Part shown: positions 18,755-26,032 of the stretch, in pieces | Numbering within the stretch: the stretch's first letter is position 1 | Layout: every line of letters begins with the position of its first letter | DNA from: Halarcobacter mediterraneus | GTDB lineage: Bacteria > Campylobacterota > Campylobacteria > Campylobacterales > Arcobacteraceae | Direction of reading: 5' to 3' | NCBI RefSeq assembly: GCF_004116625.1 | Contig: NZ_NXIE01000004.1 | Span: forward strand, 231,158-295,157 | Length of the DNA stretch: 64,000 nt | Notes under the pieces: generated by a model | What the model was told of the DNA's origin: nothing | The model's input: the letters and a program-made list of their open reading frames with translations, nothing else | Databases searched by the model: none | Program-made: the position numbers and the translations under genes

Positions 18755-18845
18755 CCTAGGAACGCATGCTGTAATCTAGTCTTAAGATGATTAGCGTGTC
18801 AAAATTCATATACAAATGACATCTAGTTAGACTAGATATCCTAGG
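18755..18845 (+). promoter_or_regulatory. Structured leader of the S-layer gene with competing stems
   Basis: Outer stem: CCTAGGA (18755-18761) pairs perfectly with TCCTAGG (18839-18845). Inner stem: ATCTAGTCT (18774-18782) pairs perfectly with AGACTAGAT (18829-18837). The same 3' strand can instead pair locally: ATCTAGT (18821-18827) with ACTAGAT (18831-18837) over a TAG loop. The local hairpin and the long-range inner stem exclude each other. The leader ends shortly before a strong ribosome site (AAGGAG, 18859-18864). It could stabilise the mRNA or act as a switch; the pairing is visible, the role inferred. Confidence 0.6.
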
Positions 18846-18869
18846 ATTGAACTTAATTAAGGAGAAAAA

Positions 18870-21815
18870 ATGGCATTTAACACAAATCAATCGATTGTAG
18901 CAGAATACTATGTTGCTGCATTAGGTAGACTACCTGATCAAACTGGTTTTGATTTTTGGGTTGGACAATTAGATTCAGGAATGACTGCAGAGGCACTTAT
19001 GGGAATGTTCTTTAGCCCAGATTTTCCAGAAGTAGCAGAAAGATATCCAGAAGATCAAACATCTGAAGAAACTATTAACTTTATTTACTCAAGTGTGTTT
19101 GGAAGAGAAGCAGATGCTGAAGGACTTGCATACTGGTCTGAAAAATTAGATAGTAGTACTAAGCCAGCTATCTTAGAAGAAATGTTAGCAGTAGCTAAAG
19201 ACCCAGCTAATATTATTGATGGTAAATATTTAGAAGATCAAAAAGCAATTGCTGAAGAGCAATTAATTGTTGATCCAGGTACTCCAGGTGAGACTAAATA
19301 CTTACAAGTTTCTCAAGACATTATTGATGGTACATCAGATGATGATACATTTGTATCTTATGTAGCTCAAAACCAAAATGGACAACAAGTTAACACTTTA
19401 GGTTCAGGTGATGTTATTAATGGTGGTGCTGGTGAAGATACACTAGACGCACAAGTAACTGCTGGTGCATATGTAAATGGTCAAGCTACAAGTAATATGG
19501 CTATTGCTCCTATTACAAACAGTGTTGAAAACATTGTTTTACATGCAGAAATTGCTGATTTCAATTCAACTGCGAATAATGATCTAGTAGTTTTAAATGC
19601 AAAATATACAAATGGTGTTGAAACTATTGCTTCTAACTATTCTGATGCAAGTTTATTAGTTCAAAATATGAATACTAAAGGTACAAACGGTACTGCTTCT
19701 CAAACAGTAGCTATGGAATATACTGGAAACAAAGATAGTGATTGGAATGAGTCAGATATGACTGTATTCTATGACCAAGATTATTTAGTAAGAAGTGCTG
19801 TAGAAACTAACAGTTTATACTACTTCACACAAGATAGACTTGCAACTCAACAAGATGATAAACCATTTGGTGAAAATACAGCTGTTGATGGTATCAAATT
19901 CAGAATTGATGGTGAAACTGAAGTTGTAGTTACAATCGCTCAAGATAAATTAGATGCATTCTTAGCAAATGTACCAGCAAATGGTGTAGAAGCTTATGAA
20001 GAATTCGCAGGTTTATTAGCAGAAGCATTAGCACTTAAAAACGTTGAATTAGATGGAGCTTTAGATGGTTTTGAAATCACTTTAGATAAATCTTTCTATA
20101 GAACAAACGGTGGACAAAACAATGGTGGGGATCCATTAGACCAATATGCATACGCAATTGTTTTAACAGCTCCAGATAATGTTGATATTGACCAACCAGC
20201 AATGAACCAAACAACTAAATTCATCCCAACATACGATATGTTTAATGATACATCAGCAGAGAAAAAAGCTTCTGATACTTCAGTTTCAATCAATGTTGAT
20301 TTAGAAAAAGTAGGTTTAGCAGCAGATGGTGGAGATTTAACTATCGGTTCTATGAACAAAGATGGTAATAATACATTTAATGCTAATCAAGCTATTACAG
20401 TAACTGATACTTTAGCTGGATTTGATGAGTTTAATGTACATGTTGCAGGTGATAAGTCTAAAAACTCTTCATTAGCATCTTTACAATCAACTGATAATAC
20501 ATTAAGAAAAGTTACAATTGATTCAAAAGCAGGAAGTATTGCTAACTTAACAATTGGTAACTCAAATACTGATAATCTTACTGGTATTTTTGATACATCT
20601 GCAGAAAATATGGAAGCATTCAAAGATGTACAAATCATGGACGCAAGTACATTTGCAGGTGATTTAACATTAAATGCTGGTTTCACAGATGAAATCGTTG
20701 CTAAATACTTAGACAATGTTACTGAAACTACTTTATATGGATTAGATGATGCAAAAACAGAATTAGCATCTTTTGATTACAATGGTGGAAATGGTGATGA
20801 TACATTAAACTTAGCATTTGACTTAGATGGTATTGTTACTAATAACTTTGCAAATGCAACTGATACAGTTGGATTAAATGTATTTAAAATGGATATCGAT
20901 GGTGGAAAAGGTGATGATACTATTATTATAACTACTGATGCTGTAGCTTCAGCTAGTTCTGCTACAAATATCACTATTGATGGTGGATTAGGTGATGACT
21001 TAATTGACATCTCTTCAAATGGTGGTTCTTGGACTTATAATGTAGCATTTAGTGGTACTCATTTCGGTCATGATACAGTTGCTGGATTTGATGAAGGTGC
21101 AGTTACTGTTACTGATGAAGCTCAAAATCTTGATTTAACAGGATTTGTAGCTCACACAAATGAAACTATCGTAGTAACTGTAGGTGATAAAACTATGACT
21201 TTCACTGCTACTGCTGATATGGCTGATACAGATATTGCTACTCAAGTAAATGGAATGTTAAGAGGTTCTATAACAGGTTCTTATGAAGAAGAACATTTTG
21301 ATGGATCTACAAATAATGGAACTGATATTGATTTAACAAATACTGATGCAAATGTAAATGAAGTAACTGTAGAAGTTAGATCTCAAGTAGAAGCAAATGG
21401 TACTTATGATAAAGACACTACTCCAATTCATACTGCTACATCAACTACTCAACAACAAGGTGGTTTAGTAGAAAGTGCAACTGGTGCTGATACTTTAGAT
21501 TTCTCAGCATACAATGTAGATGGTGTTCTTATGGATAATGATACAACTGATGTTGTTGCAGCAGGTTCAGATTTATCTACTGTTGGTGATACATTCATTT
21601 GGTTAGAAGCTTCAGCTCATGATGCAACTGTATACAATGTTTATAAATCAACAGTAACTGATACTGGTATTACTGCTGTTGCAGATGTTGACTTTACTGC
21701 AGGTACTGGTAATGCAACTAAAGGTTCAGTTATCGGTTCTATTAACTTAGATGCTGATGCAGCTGGTACAGCAATTGATTATAATACAATTGTTGCATCT
21801 CAATTATTATTCTAA
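18870..21815 (+). CDS. Candidate S-layer protein: DUF4214 anchor plus Ca-binding repeats, type I secreted
   Basis: This protein of 981 residues has no signal peptide and no cysteine and is acidic. Residues 1-130 carry two DUF4214-type units (QSIVAEYYVAALGRLPD; IYSSVFGREADAEGL) also found in the proteins at 24397 and 23512. The rest is Thr/Asn/Asp-rich strand sequence with scattered RTX-like units GGAGEDTLD (about 185), GGNGDDTLN (640), GGKGDDTII (679) and GGLGDDLID (706), likely binding calcium. The end SQLLF fits a C-terminal type I secretion signal. Strong ribosome site, structured leader and strong terminator suggest high expression. With sapCDEF nearby, this is the likely S-layer subunit; another large surface protein is the alternative. 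Confidence 0.8.
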   Translation: MAFNTNQSIVAEYYVAALGRLPDQTGFDFWVGQLDSGMTAEALMGMFFSPDFPEVAERYPEDQTSEETINFIYSSVFGREADAEGLAYWSEKLDSSTKPAILEEMLAVAKDPANIIDGKYLEDQKAIAEEQLIVDPGTPGETKYLQVSQDIIDGTSDDDTFVSYVAQNQNGQQVNTLGSGDVINGGAGEDTLDAQVTAGAYVNGQATSNMAIAPITNSVENIVLHAEIADFNSTANNDLVVLNAKYTNGVETIASNYSDASLLVQNMNTKGTNGTASQTVAMEYTGNKDSDWNESDMTVFYDQDYLVRSAVETNSLYYFTQDRLATQQDDKPFGENTAVDGIKFRIDGETEVVVTIAQDKLDAFLANVPANGVEAYEEFAGLLAEALALKNVELDGALDGFEITLDKSFYRTNGGQNNGGDPLDQYAYAIVLTAPDNVDIDQPAMNQTTKFIPTYDMFNDTSAEKKASDTSVSINVDLEKVGLAADGGDLTIGSMNKDGNNTFNANQAITVTDTLAGFDEFNVHVAGDKSKNSSLASLQSTDNTLRKVTIDSKAGSIANLTIGNSNTDNLTGIFDTSAENMEAFKDVQIMDASTFAGDLTLNAGFTDEIVAKYLDNVTETTLYGLDDAKTELASFDYNGGNGDDTLNLAFDLDGIVTNNFANATDTVGLNVFKMDIDGGKGDDTIIITTDAVASASSATNITIDGGLGDDLIDISSNGGSWTYNVAFSGTHFGHDTVAGFDEGAVTVTDEAQNLDLTGFVAHTNETIVVTVGDKTMTFTATADMADTDIATQVNGMLRGSITGSYEEEHFDGSTNNGTDIDLTNTDANVNEVTVEVRSQVEANGTYDKDTTPIHTATSTTQQQGGLVESATGADTLDFSAYNVDGVLMDNDTTDVVAAGSDLSTVGDTFIWLEASAHDATVYNVYKSTVTDTGITAVADVDFTAGTGNATKGSVIGSINLDADAAGTAIDYNTIVASQLLF

Positions 21816-21835
21816 TAATAGAATATAATAATTGA

Positions 21836-21895
21836 CTTAAAAGATTTATTCTTTTAAGCCTCAAAGCCCAAGGTTTTTACCTTGGGCTTTTTTTT
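21836..21895 (+). terminator. Rho-independent terminator of the S-layer gene
   Basis: A 12-bp perfect stem AAAGCCCAAGGT (21863-21874) / ACCTTGGGCTTT (21879-21890) with a TTTT loop runs into a T tract ending at 21895. Just upstream is a second perfect 9-bp hairpin, CTTAAAAGA (21836-21844) / TCTTTTAAG (21850-21858). The pair should stop transcription efficiently and protect the mRNA end. Confidence 0.92.
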
Positions 21896-21934
21896 ATATA
21901 AAAAATAAACCTTACAATGTTTAATCTATTAAGC

Positions 21935-21965
21935 ATAAAAAAAGGTAGAGCCTAAACCCTACCTT
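21935..21965 (-). terminator. Terminator of the minus-strand DUF4214 genes
   Basis: Read on the minus strand, AAGGTAG (complement of 21959-21965) pairs with CTACCTT (complement of 21942-21948) and is followed by a run of T (plus-strand A tract to 21935). It lies just beyond the stop of the gene ending at 21970, facing the S-layer terminator. Confidence 0.75.
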
Positions 21966-21969
21966 AAAA

Positions 21970-23478
21970 TTAAATTAAAATATAATCATCCAAAGGGACT
22001 TCTTGTAGATATTGATTTATTTCATTTTCAGTATTATTTATAAACTCCTCAGAGTTTGCAAAATTAACAATCATACCACCTCTATCATTTGTTGAACCTA
22101 TTTCATTTAACCAATAGTTATATCCACCTGTATCTGCTTGTCTATTTAATATATTTTGATATAGTAGGTTTATAAACTCTGAATTATTAACATCATTTCC
22201 ATATAGTTCTTGAAACTCATGAGAATCTGCAAAAGCCTGAGCTGCACCTTGAATAGTATTTCCTCCACCACCAAGAGAAGTATCTATAAGATCATTTACC
22301 CAATAAGATAATCCTTCATTATCTGGAAGTCTTTGAAATAATGCATTATAAAATCTTGCAAATTCTTCTTGATTTTCTCTTACTTCAACTGCATAATCTA
22401 CACTCATATCTCCATCATCAAAACTTATAAGTTCAATACTATCTAAAATATCTTCTATATCTTCACTTGTTACTGTAAATGTTCCATTATCATTACTACT
22501 AATATCTAAAGTATTTCTTATACCTAAATAAAGAGCACTATCTATTCCATCTCCACCAAAAAGTTGATTTGAACCATTTCCTCCAATTAAAGAGTCATTT
22601 CCTTCATTTCCATATAATATATCATCACCTTCTCCACCACTTATAGTATCATCACCTAAGCCACCAGATAAAATATCATTTCCACTTCTTCCATCCATAA
22701 TATCATTTGATGGAGTTCCTATAATAGTATCATCATTGTTTTCAAGTCCCATTCCTATTACAGAACCTTCATTTACACTATATTTCCAAACTCCTGATTC
22801 ACTTGAACTTGTAAGTTGGTTTTCATCTAGGTTTAACATAAAGTTTTGATCACCAGAAAAATAAAACTCATGGTAGTTTAAACCATCTCCTGCTGAGAAT
22901 CCAGCTCTTGCCACAGTTCCACCTAAGCCATTTGAACCATAACTTGCATCACCTGTTGTCCAGTTTATATCTTCATATCTATAGACAATATCAAAGTTTC
23001 CATTTCCTGTTGATATAAGTTGTAGTTGAAAAGCATTTACTTTTTCAGTATTTCTACTAAAATAGCCAACATCATCCCATGTAACAGTAAATGTTTTATT
23101 TACTTCATCTATATCATACCAAGTAAGATTTGTACCTTGTGATGTTCCTCCTTCACTTGGAGTCACATAACCATCACTAATATCACTATCATACCAATTT
23201 GTACTTCTTGTATCTACATCAGCCCAAAAAGGTGCAATTATAGGATTACTAAAGTTACCACCAATCACTGTTGGTGTATAATTTGATAAACCATATCCAA
23301 ATGTTACATTGCCATTGTTATTTACATAAAGACCAGTATATGTTTCTCCAAAAAAATTTATTCCATTTTCAAAAATAGAACTTAAATCTATGTATGAACT
23401 ATAAGAGTCATCATTTCTACTTAGATAATTTTCTCCAAAACCAAATGTACCACCTAAGTTATTAATTAAGTTTGCCAT
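21970..23478 (-). CDS. Secreted NIDO-RTX-DUF4214 surface protein
   Basis: The protein has 502 residues, without signal peptide or cysteine. Residues about 35-235 match a nidogen-like (NIDO) domain (YVNNNGNVTFG, IIAPFWADVDTR, TFTVTWDDVGYF). Residues 249-313 are five or more RTX nonapeptides (GNDILSGGLGDDTISGG and so on) that bind calcium. Residues 370-490 carry two DUF4214 units (FYNALFQRLPDNEGLSYW; LYQNILNRQADTGGYNYW). The end LDDYILI, acidic then hydrophobic, is a good type I secretion signal. It probably leaves through SapDEF and sits on the cell surface as an adhesin-like protein. It is the last gene of a minus-strand group of three. Confidence 0.85.
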   Translation of the reverse strand: MANLINNLGGTFGFGENYLSRNDDSYSSYIDLSSIFENGINFFGETYTGLYVNNNGNVTFGYGLSNYTPTVIGGNFSNPIIAPFWADVDTRSTNWYDSDISDGYVTPSEGGTSQGTNLTWYDIDEVNKTFTVTWDDVGYFSRNTEKVNAFQLQLISTGNGNFDIVYRYEDINWTTGDASYGSNGLGGTVARAGFSAGDGLNYHEFYFSGDQNFMLNLDENQLTSSSESGVWKYSVNEGSVIGMGLENNDDTIIGTPSNDIMDGRSGNDILSGGLGDDTISGGEGDDILYGNEGNDSLIGGNGSNQLFGGDGIDSALYLGIRNTLDISSNDNGTFTVTSEDIEDILDSIELISFDDGDMSVDYAVEVRENQEEFARFYNALFQRLPDNEGLSYWVNDLIDTSLGGGGNTIQGAAQAFADSHEFQELYGNDVNNSEFINLLYQNILNRQADTGGYNYWLNEIGSTNDRGGMIVNFANSEEFINNTENEINQYLQEVPLDDYILI

Positions 23479-23511
23479 TAGCTACTCCATATATATATTA
23501 AAATTAGATAT

Positions 23512-24288
23512 TTAAGCAAGAATATCATTTAAGTATTGTTCAGCAGAAATAGTATTATTTGCTACTAATTCCACAGAAAAAGTACCTGAGGCACCGATAG
23601 AGCTATCAGACCAAGTACCATTTAAAGTATGATTTTCAAAAGTACCATTATAAGTTACAGAATCATTGATAATAGACATAATACCTAAATCTTCATTTAC
23701 TATTCCAGATAAATAATTTCCTACTCCATAGGAAGTATTGTACCAAGTACCAACAGCAATATCATCATCAATATTAAAAGCTACATGACCATTTTGACCT
23801 CCAGAATAAGTACCATAGTACAAACCATCAGTTACTAAATCAGGAATTTCATTATCCATTAAATCATCATAGTAGTCTTCAGCTGCTTCAAGTTTAACTT
23901 GTAAATAAGCTCCATCAATATAGTTTTGAGGATTTTTAGCAGTATTAAGCATTATTGTAATTAACTCGTTTTCACCTAAAGGCTCAAACCCATCAATAGA
24001 ACCATCTAATCTATTTGCCCAATAATTAAGACCATTTTCATCAGCTTGTCTACCAAAAATATTTTCATATATATTTGAAACAGTACTTAAAGAGTCTTGA
24101 TTTTCAGGAAACCTAGCAGCAACTTCAGGAATAGATTTGTCTAAAAACATATCTCTTACTTGATTTACTGTCATTTCATTTGAGTCAAGTTTATTTGCCC
24201 AAAAATCCAAACCTTCTTTATCAGGAGACCTTCCCAATGAAGCTATATAATATTCTGCAACAATCTTTTGATTATATGTAAAATTCAT
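23512..24288 (-). CDS. DUF4214-anchored surface protein, paralogue A
   Basis: The protein has 258 residues, with no signal peptide or cysteine. Residues 1-150 hold two DUF4214 units nearly identical to those of the gene at 24397 (IVAEYYIASLGRSPD, PEVAARFPENQDSL, GLNYWANRLDGSIDGF). The remaining 100 residues are a small Gly/Asn-rich beta domain with no likeness to the paralogue. The end EQYLNDILA resembles type I secretion signals. The shared part probably anchors the protein to the cell surface and the variable part faces outward; both roles are inferred. It lies 33 bp upstream of the NIDO gene and 108 bp downstream of its paralogue. Confidence 0.75.
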   Translation of the reverse strand: MNFTYNQKIVAEYYIASLGRSPDKEGLDFWANKLDSNEMTVNQVRDMFLDKSIPEVAARFPENQDSLSTVSNIYENIFGRQADENGLNYWANRLDGSIDGFEPLGENELITIMLNTAKNPQNYIDGAYLQVKLEAAEDYYDDLMDNEIPDLVTDGLYYGTYSGGQNGHVAFNIDDDIAVGTWYNTSYGVGNYLSGIVNEDLGIMSIINDSVTYNGTFENHTLNGTWSDSSIGASGTFSVELVANNTISAEQYLNDILA

Positions 24289-24396
24289 TATTTTCCTTTT
24301 ATTAATTTAGTTTATAATTATAAAAATAATTTTTATAATAACAACTTAAATATAAAAGTTAAATAACTCTAATTATTTATTATATTTATTTACTTA

Positions 24397-25191
24397 TTAA
24401 AAGTATCCTATCGTCTCATCAGTAAATGTTCCTACATTAGTTATCAATGAGACTTCCATAGTCATTTGTCCTGATACATCAGGTATATCTTCATAAACAC
24501 TTGTTGGTAAAAAGTCATTAAAATAAAATGATTCATTTTCATATATTATTTGGTCTGGAAAATTATAACCTGCTATAAATTCTTCTTCTCCATTCCCTCT
24601 TATATAAAAACCATTTTCTAGTGAACCTTCCATATCAAATGAAAATGTTTCTCCATAGCCACTAAATGTTCCACTTATATCAAAAGCGAAATCTTGTAAA
24701 ATAACATCAGTATTACTAGCATTTGTAAATGTCCCATTTGTGACTATGTAGTCTATGTTTTGTTCCTCTAAATAAGAGTTTTCTGCATTATTAAGTTTAT
24801 TTTGAAGATAAGCTCCATCAATATAATTTTGAGGATCTTTAGCAGTATTAATCATTATTGTAATTAACTCGTTTTCACCTAAAGGTTCAAACCCATCAAT
24901 AGAACCATCTAATCTATTTGCCCAATAATTAAGTCCTTCAACATCACCTTCTCTACCAAAAACATTTTCATATATATTTGAAACAGTAGTTAAAGAGTCT
25001 TGATTTTCAGGAAACCTAGCAGCAACTTCAGGAATAGATTTGTCTAAAAACATATCTCTTACTTGATTTACTGTCATCTCATTTGAGTCAAGTTTTCCCG
25101 CCCAAAAGTTTAAACCTTCAACATCAGGAGACCTTCCTAATGAAGCAATATAATACTCTGCAACAATTTTCTGATTTTCTGTAAATGCCAT
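24397..25191 (-). CDS. DUF4214-anchored surface protein, paralogue B
   Basis: The protein has 264 residues, cysteine-free and without signal peptide. Residues 1-150 form the same double DUF4214 anchor as paralogue A, with long runs of identical DNA between the two genes, and resemble residues 1-130 of the 981-residue S-layer candidate. Residues 150-264 are a different strand-rich domain (GTFSGYGETFSFDMEGSLEN). The last residues TDETIGYF fit a type I secretion signal poorly but acceptably. A ribosome site (AAGGTGA) precedes the ATG. It is first in the minus-strand group, behind a -10 box at 25226-25231. Confidence 0.75.
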   Translation of the reverse strand: MAFTENQKIVAEYYIASLGRSPDVEGLNFWAGKLDSNEMTVNQVRDMFLDKSIPEVAARFPENQDSLTTVSNIYENVFGREGDVEGLNYWANRLDGSIDGFEPLGENELITIMINTAKDPQNYIDGAYLQNKLNNAENSYLEEQNIDYIVTNGTFTNASNTDVILQDFAFDISGTFSGYGETFSFDMEGSLENGFYIRGNGEEEFIAGYNFPDQIIYENESFYFNDFLPTSVYEDIPDVSGQMTMEVSLITNVGTFTDETIGYF

Positions 25192-25225
25192 ATTTCACCT
25201 TAATGATTAGTATAATAATAAAACT

Positions 25226-25231
25226 ATTATA
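25226..25231 (-). promoter_or_regulatory. Candidate -10 box of the minus-strand DUF4214 group
   Basis: On the minus strand TATAAT is read at 25231-25226 (within TTGTTATAATAG). A start near 25219 would give a short leader of about 28 nt. No convincing -35 is visible. Between this and the plus-strand yefM promoter (25336) the sequence is plain AT-rich DNA. Confidence 0.45.
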
Positions 25232-25316
25232 ACAAGAAAATAATTTATATTTCTCTTGATTTATCTTATTTTATATATTTTTCTTTAGAAAAAATCAGAT
25301 TTAATTAAACAATATT

Positions 25317-25329
25317 GGGGTCAGATCCC
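25317..25329 (+). repeat. RAYT/REP-like hairpin element 1
   Basis: GGGGTCAGATCCC can fold with G-C, G-C, G-C, G-T and T-A pairs around a CAG loop. It is followed by ATTTTATTG. A second copy with compensating arm changes lies at 25932, in the same orientation, and the two bracket yefM-yoeB. GTCAG-centred hairpins followed by ATTTTATT resemble the repeats that accompany Y1/RAYT transposase genes. Confidence 0.6.
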
Positions 25330-25335
25330 ATTTTA

Positions 25336-25364
25336 TTGACAAAACGTACGATATTTAGTACAAT
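25336..25364 (+). promoter_or_regulatory. Promoter and likely operator of yefM-yoeB
   Basis: TTGACA (25336-25341), a 17-bp spacer and TACAAT (25359-25364) form a near-consensus promoter 26 bp before yefM. The -35 box overlaps the conserved tail of the hairpin element at 25317. Two GTAC-centred sites (CGTACG 25345-25350 and AGTACA 25357-25362) resemble the palindromes bound by YefM-type antitoxins, suggesting autorepression. Confidence 0.65.
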
Positions 25365-25390
25365 ATAGTAAATAAATAAAAAGGTTAACC

Positions 25391-25636
25391 ATGCCACGAG
25401 TTATGTCCGTAAGTCAAGTTAGAGCAGATATTTACAATATAATGGATGAAACAGCACAAACTCATGAACCAGTACTTATTACGGGAAAAAGAAACAATGT
25501 AGTTATGCTTTCTCAAGAAGACTGGAATGCAATAGAAGAAACATTATATTTAAATTCTATACCAAATATGGCTTCTTCAATTCAAGAGTCTATGAATGCA
25601 GATGATAGTGAGTTTAGTGAAGATATTGAATGGTAG
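25391..25636 (+). CDS. yefM: Antitoxin of the YefM/Phd family
   Basis: The antitoxin has 81 residues. The N-terminal Phd/YefM DNA-binding fold is visible in MSVSQVRADIYNIMDE and VLITGKRNNVVMLSQEDWNAIEETLYL (quoted in parts). The flexible acidic C-terminus (DDSEFSEDIEW) would wrap the toxin. In known systems YefM represses the operon and blocks the RNase YoeB. The stop overlaps the start of the toxin gene by 7 bp. Promoter and operator-like palindromes lie directly upstream, and RAYT-like hairpins sit on both sides of the module, so it may have arrived as a cassette. Confidence 0.9.
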   Translation: MPRVMSVSQVRADIYNIMDETAQTHEPVLITGKRNNVVMLSQEDWNAIEETLYLNSIPNMASSIQESMNADDSEFSEDIEW

Positions 25637-25899
25637 AGTATAAAATACTTTATAGTAAATTAGCATTAAAAGATGCCAAAAAACTATCAAGTGCTAATTT
25701 AGATAAAAAAGCTAAAGAGCTTATTGAAATAATAAGAAAAGATCCATTTCAAAACCCACCTCCTTATGAAAAATTAGTAGGAAACTTAAATGGTTCCTAT
25801 TCCAGAAGAATAAATATTCAACATAGACTGGTTTATGAAGTAAAAGAAGATGAAAAGAAAGTAAGAATTTCTAGAATGTGGTCACATTATGGAGAATAA
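25630..25899 (+). CDS. yoeB: Toxin YoeB, ribosome-dependent mRNA interferase
   Basis: The toxin has 89 residues, the usual length for YoeB. The RelE-fold features are ALKDAKKL near the start, FQNPPPYEKLVGNLNGSYSRRI in the middle, and the C-terminal HRLVYEV...VRISRMWSHYGE. This end contains the conserved basic, histidine and tyrosine residues of the active site. It should bind the 50S/30S interface and cut mRNA at the A site when YefM is degraded. All expected segments are present, so it is probably functional. Translation is coupled to yefM by the overlap. Confidence 0.92.
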   Translation: MVEYKILYSKLALKDAKKLSSANLDKKAKELIEIIRKDPFQNPPPYEKLVGNLNGSYSRRINIQHRLVYEVKEDEKKVRISRMWSHYGE

Positions 25900-25931
25900 G
25901 ATAACAAATCAGTGGAGCCAATATATATATA

Positions 25932-25944
25932 GGTGTCAGGCACC
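25932..25944 (+). repeat. RAYT/REP-like hairpin element 2
   Basis: GGTGTCAGGCACC folds with G-C, G-C, T-A, G-C and T-G pairs around a CAG loop, followed by ATTTTATTT. Compared with element 1 the arm changes keep the pairing while GTCAG and the ATTTTATT tail are constant, which points to selection on the hairpin. It lies 33 bp after yoeB. Confidence 0.6.
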
Positions 25945-26032
25945 ATTTTATTTCCTATCTTATTTATTGCACTAATACCTTTTAAACAAAACAACGATAT
26001 AGTTATACACATTAAATAAATGGAGAATTAAT

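Noticed and set aside
20096..21010. Open minus-strand frames of 77-109 codons inside the S-layer gene.
   Set aside because: They are complements of Asp/Thr/Gly-rich repeats, have no ribosome sites, and read as low-complexity Ser/Val sequence.
18870..25191. Possible invertible S-layer cassette, since anchor-coding sequences lie in opposite orientation (18870 plus, 24288 and 25191 minus).
   Set aside because: By eye the DNA of the 981-residue gene's start matches the others only moderately, with no long identical inverted stretch, so homologous inversion is not supported within this window.
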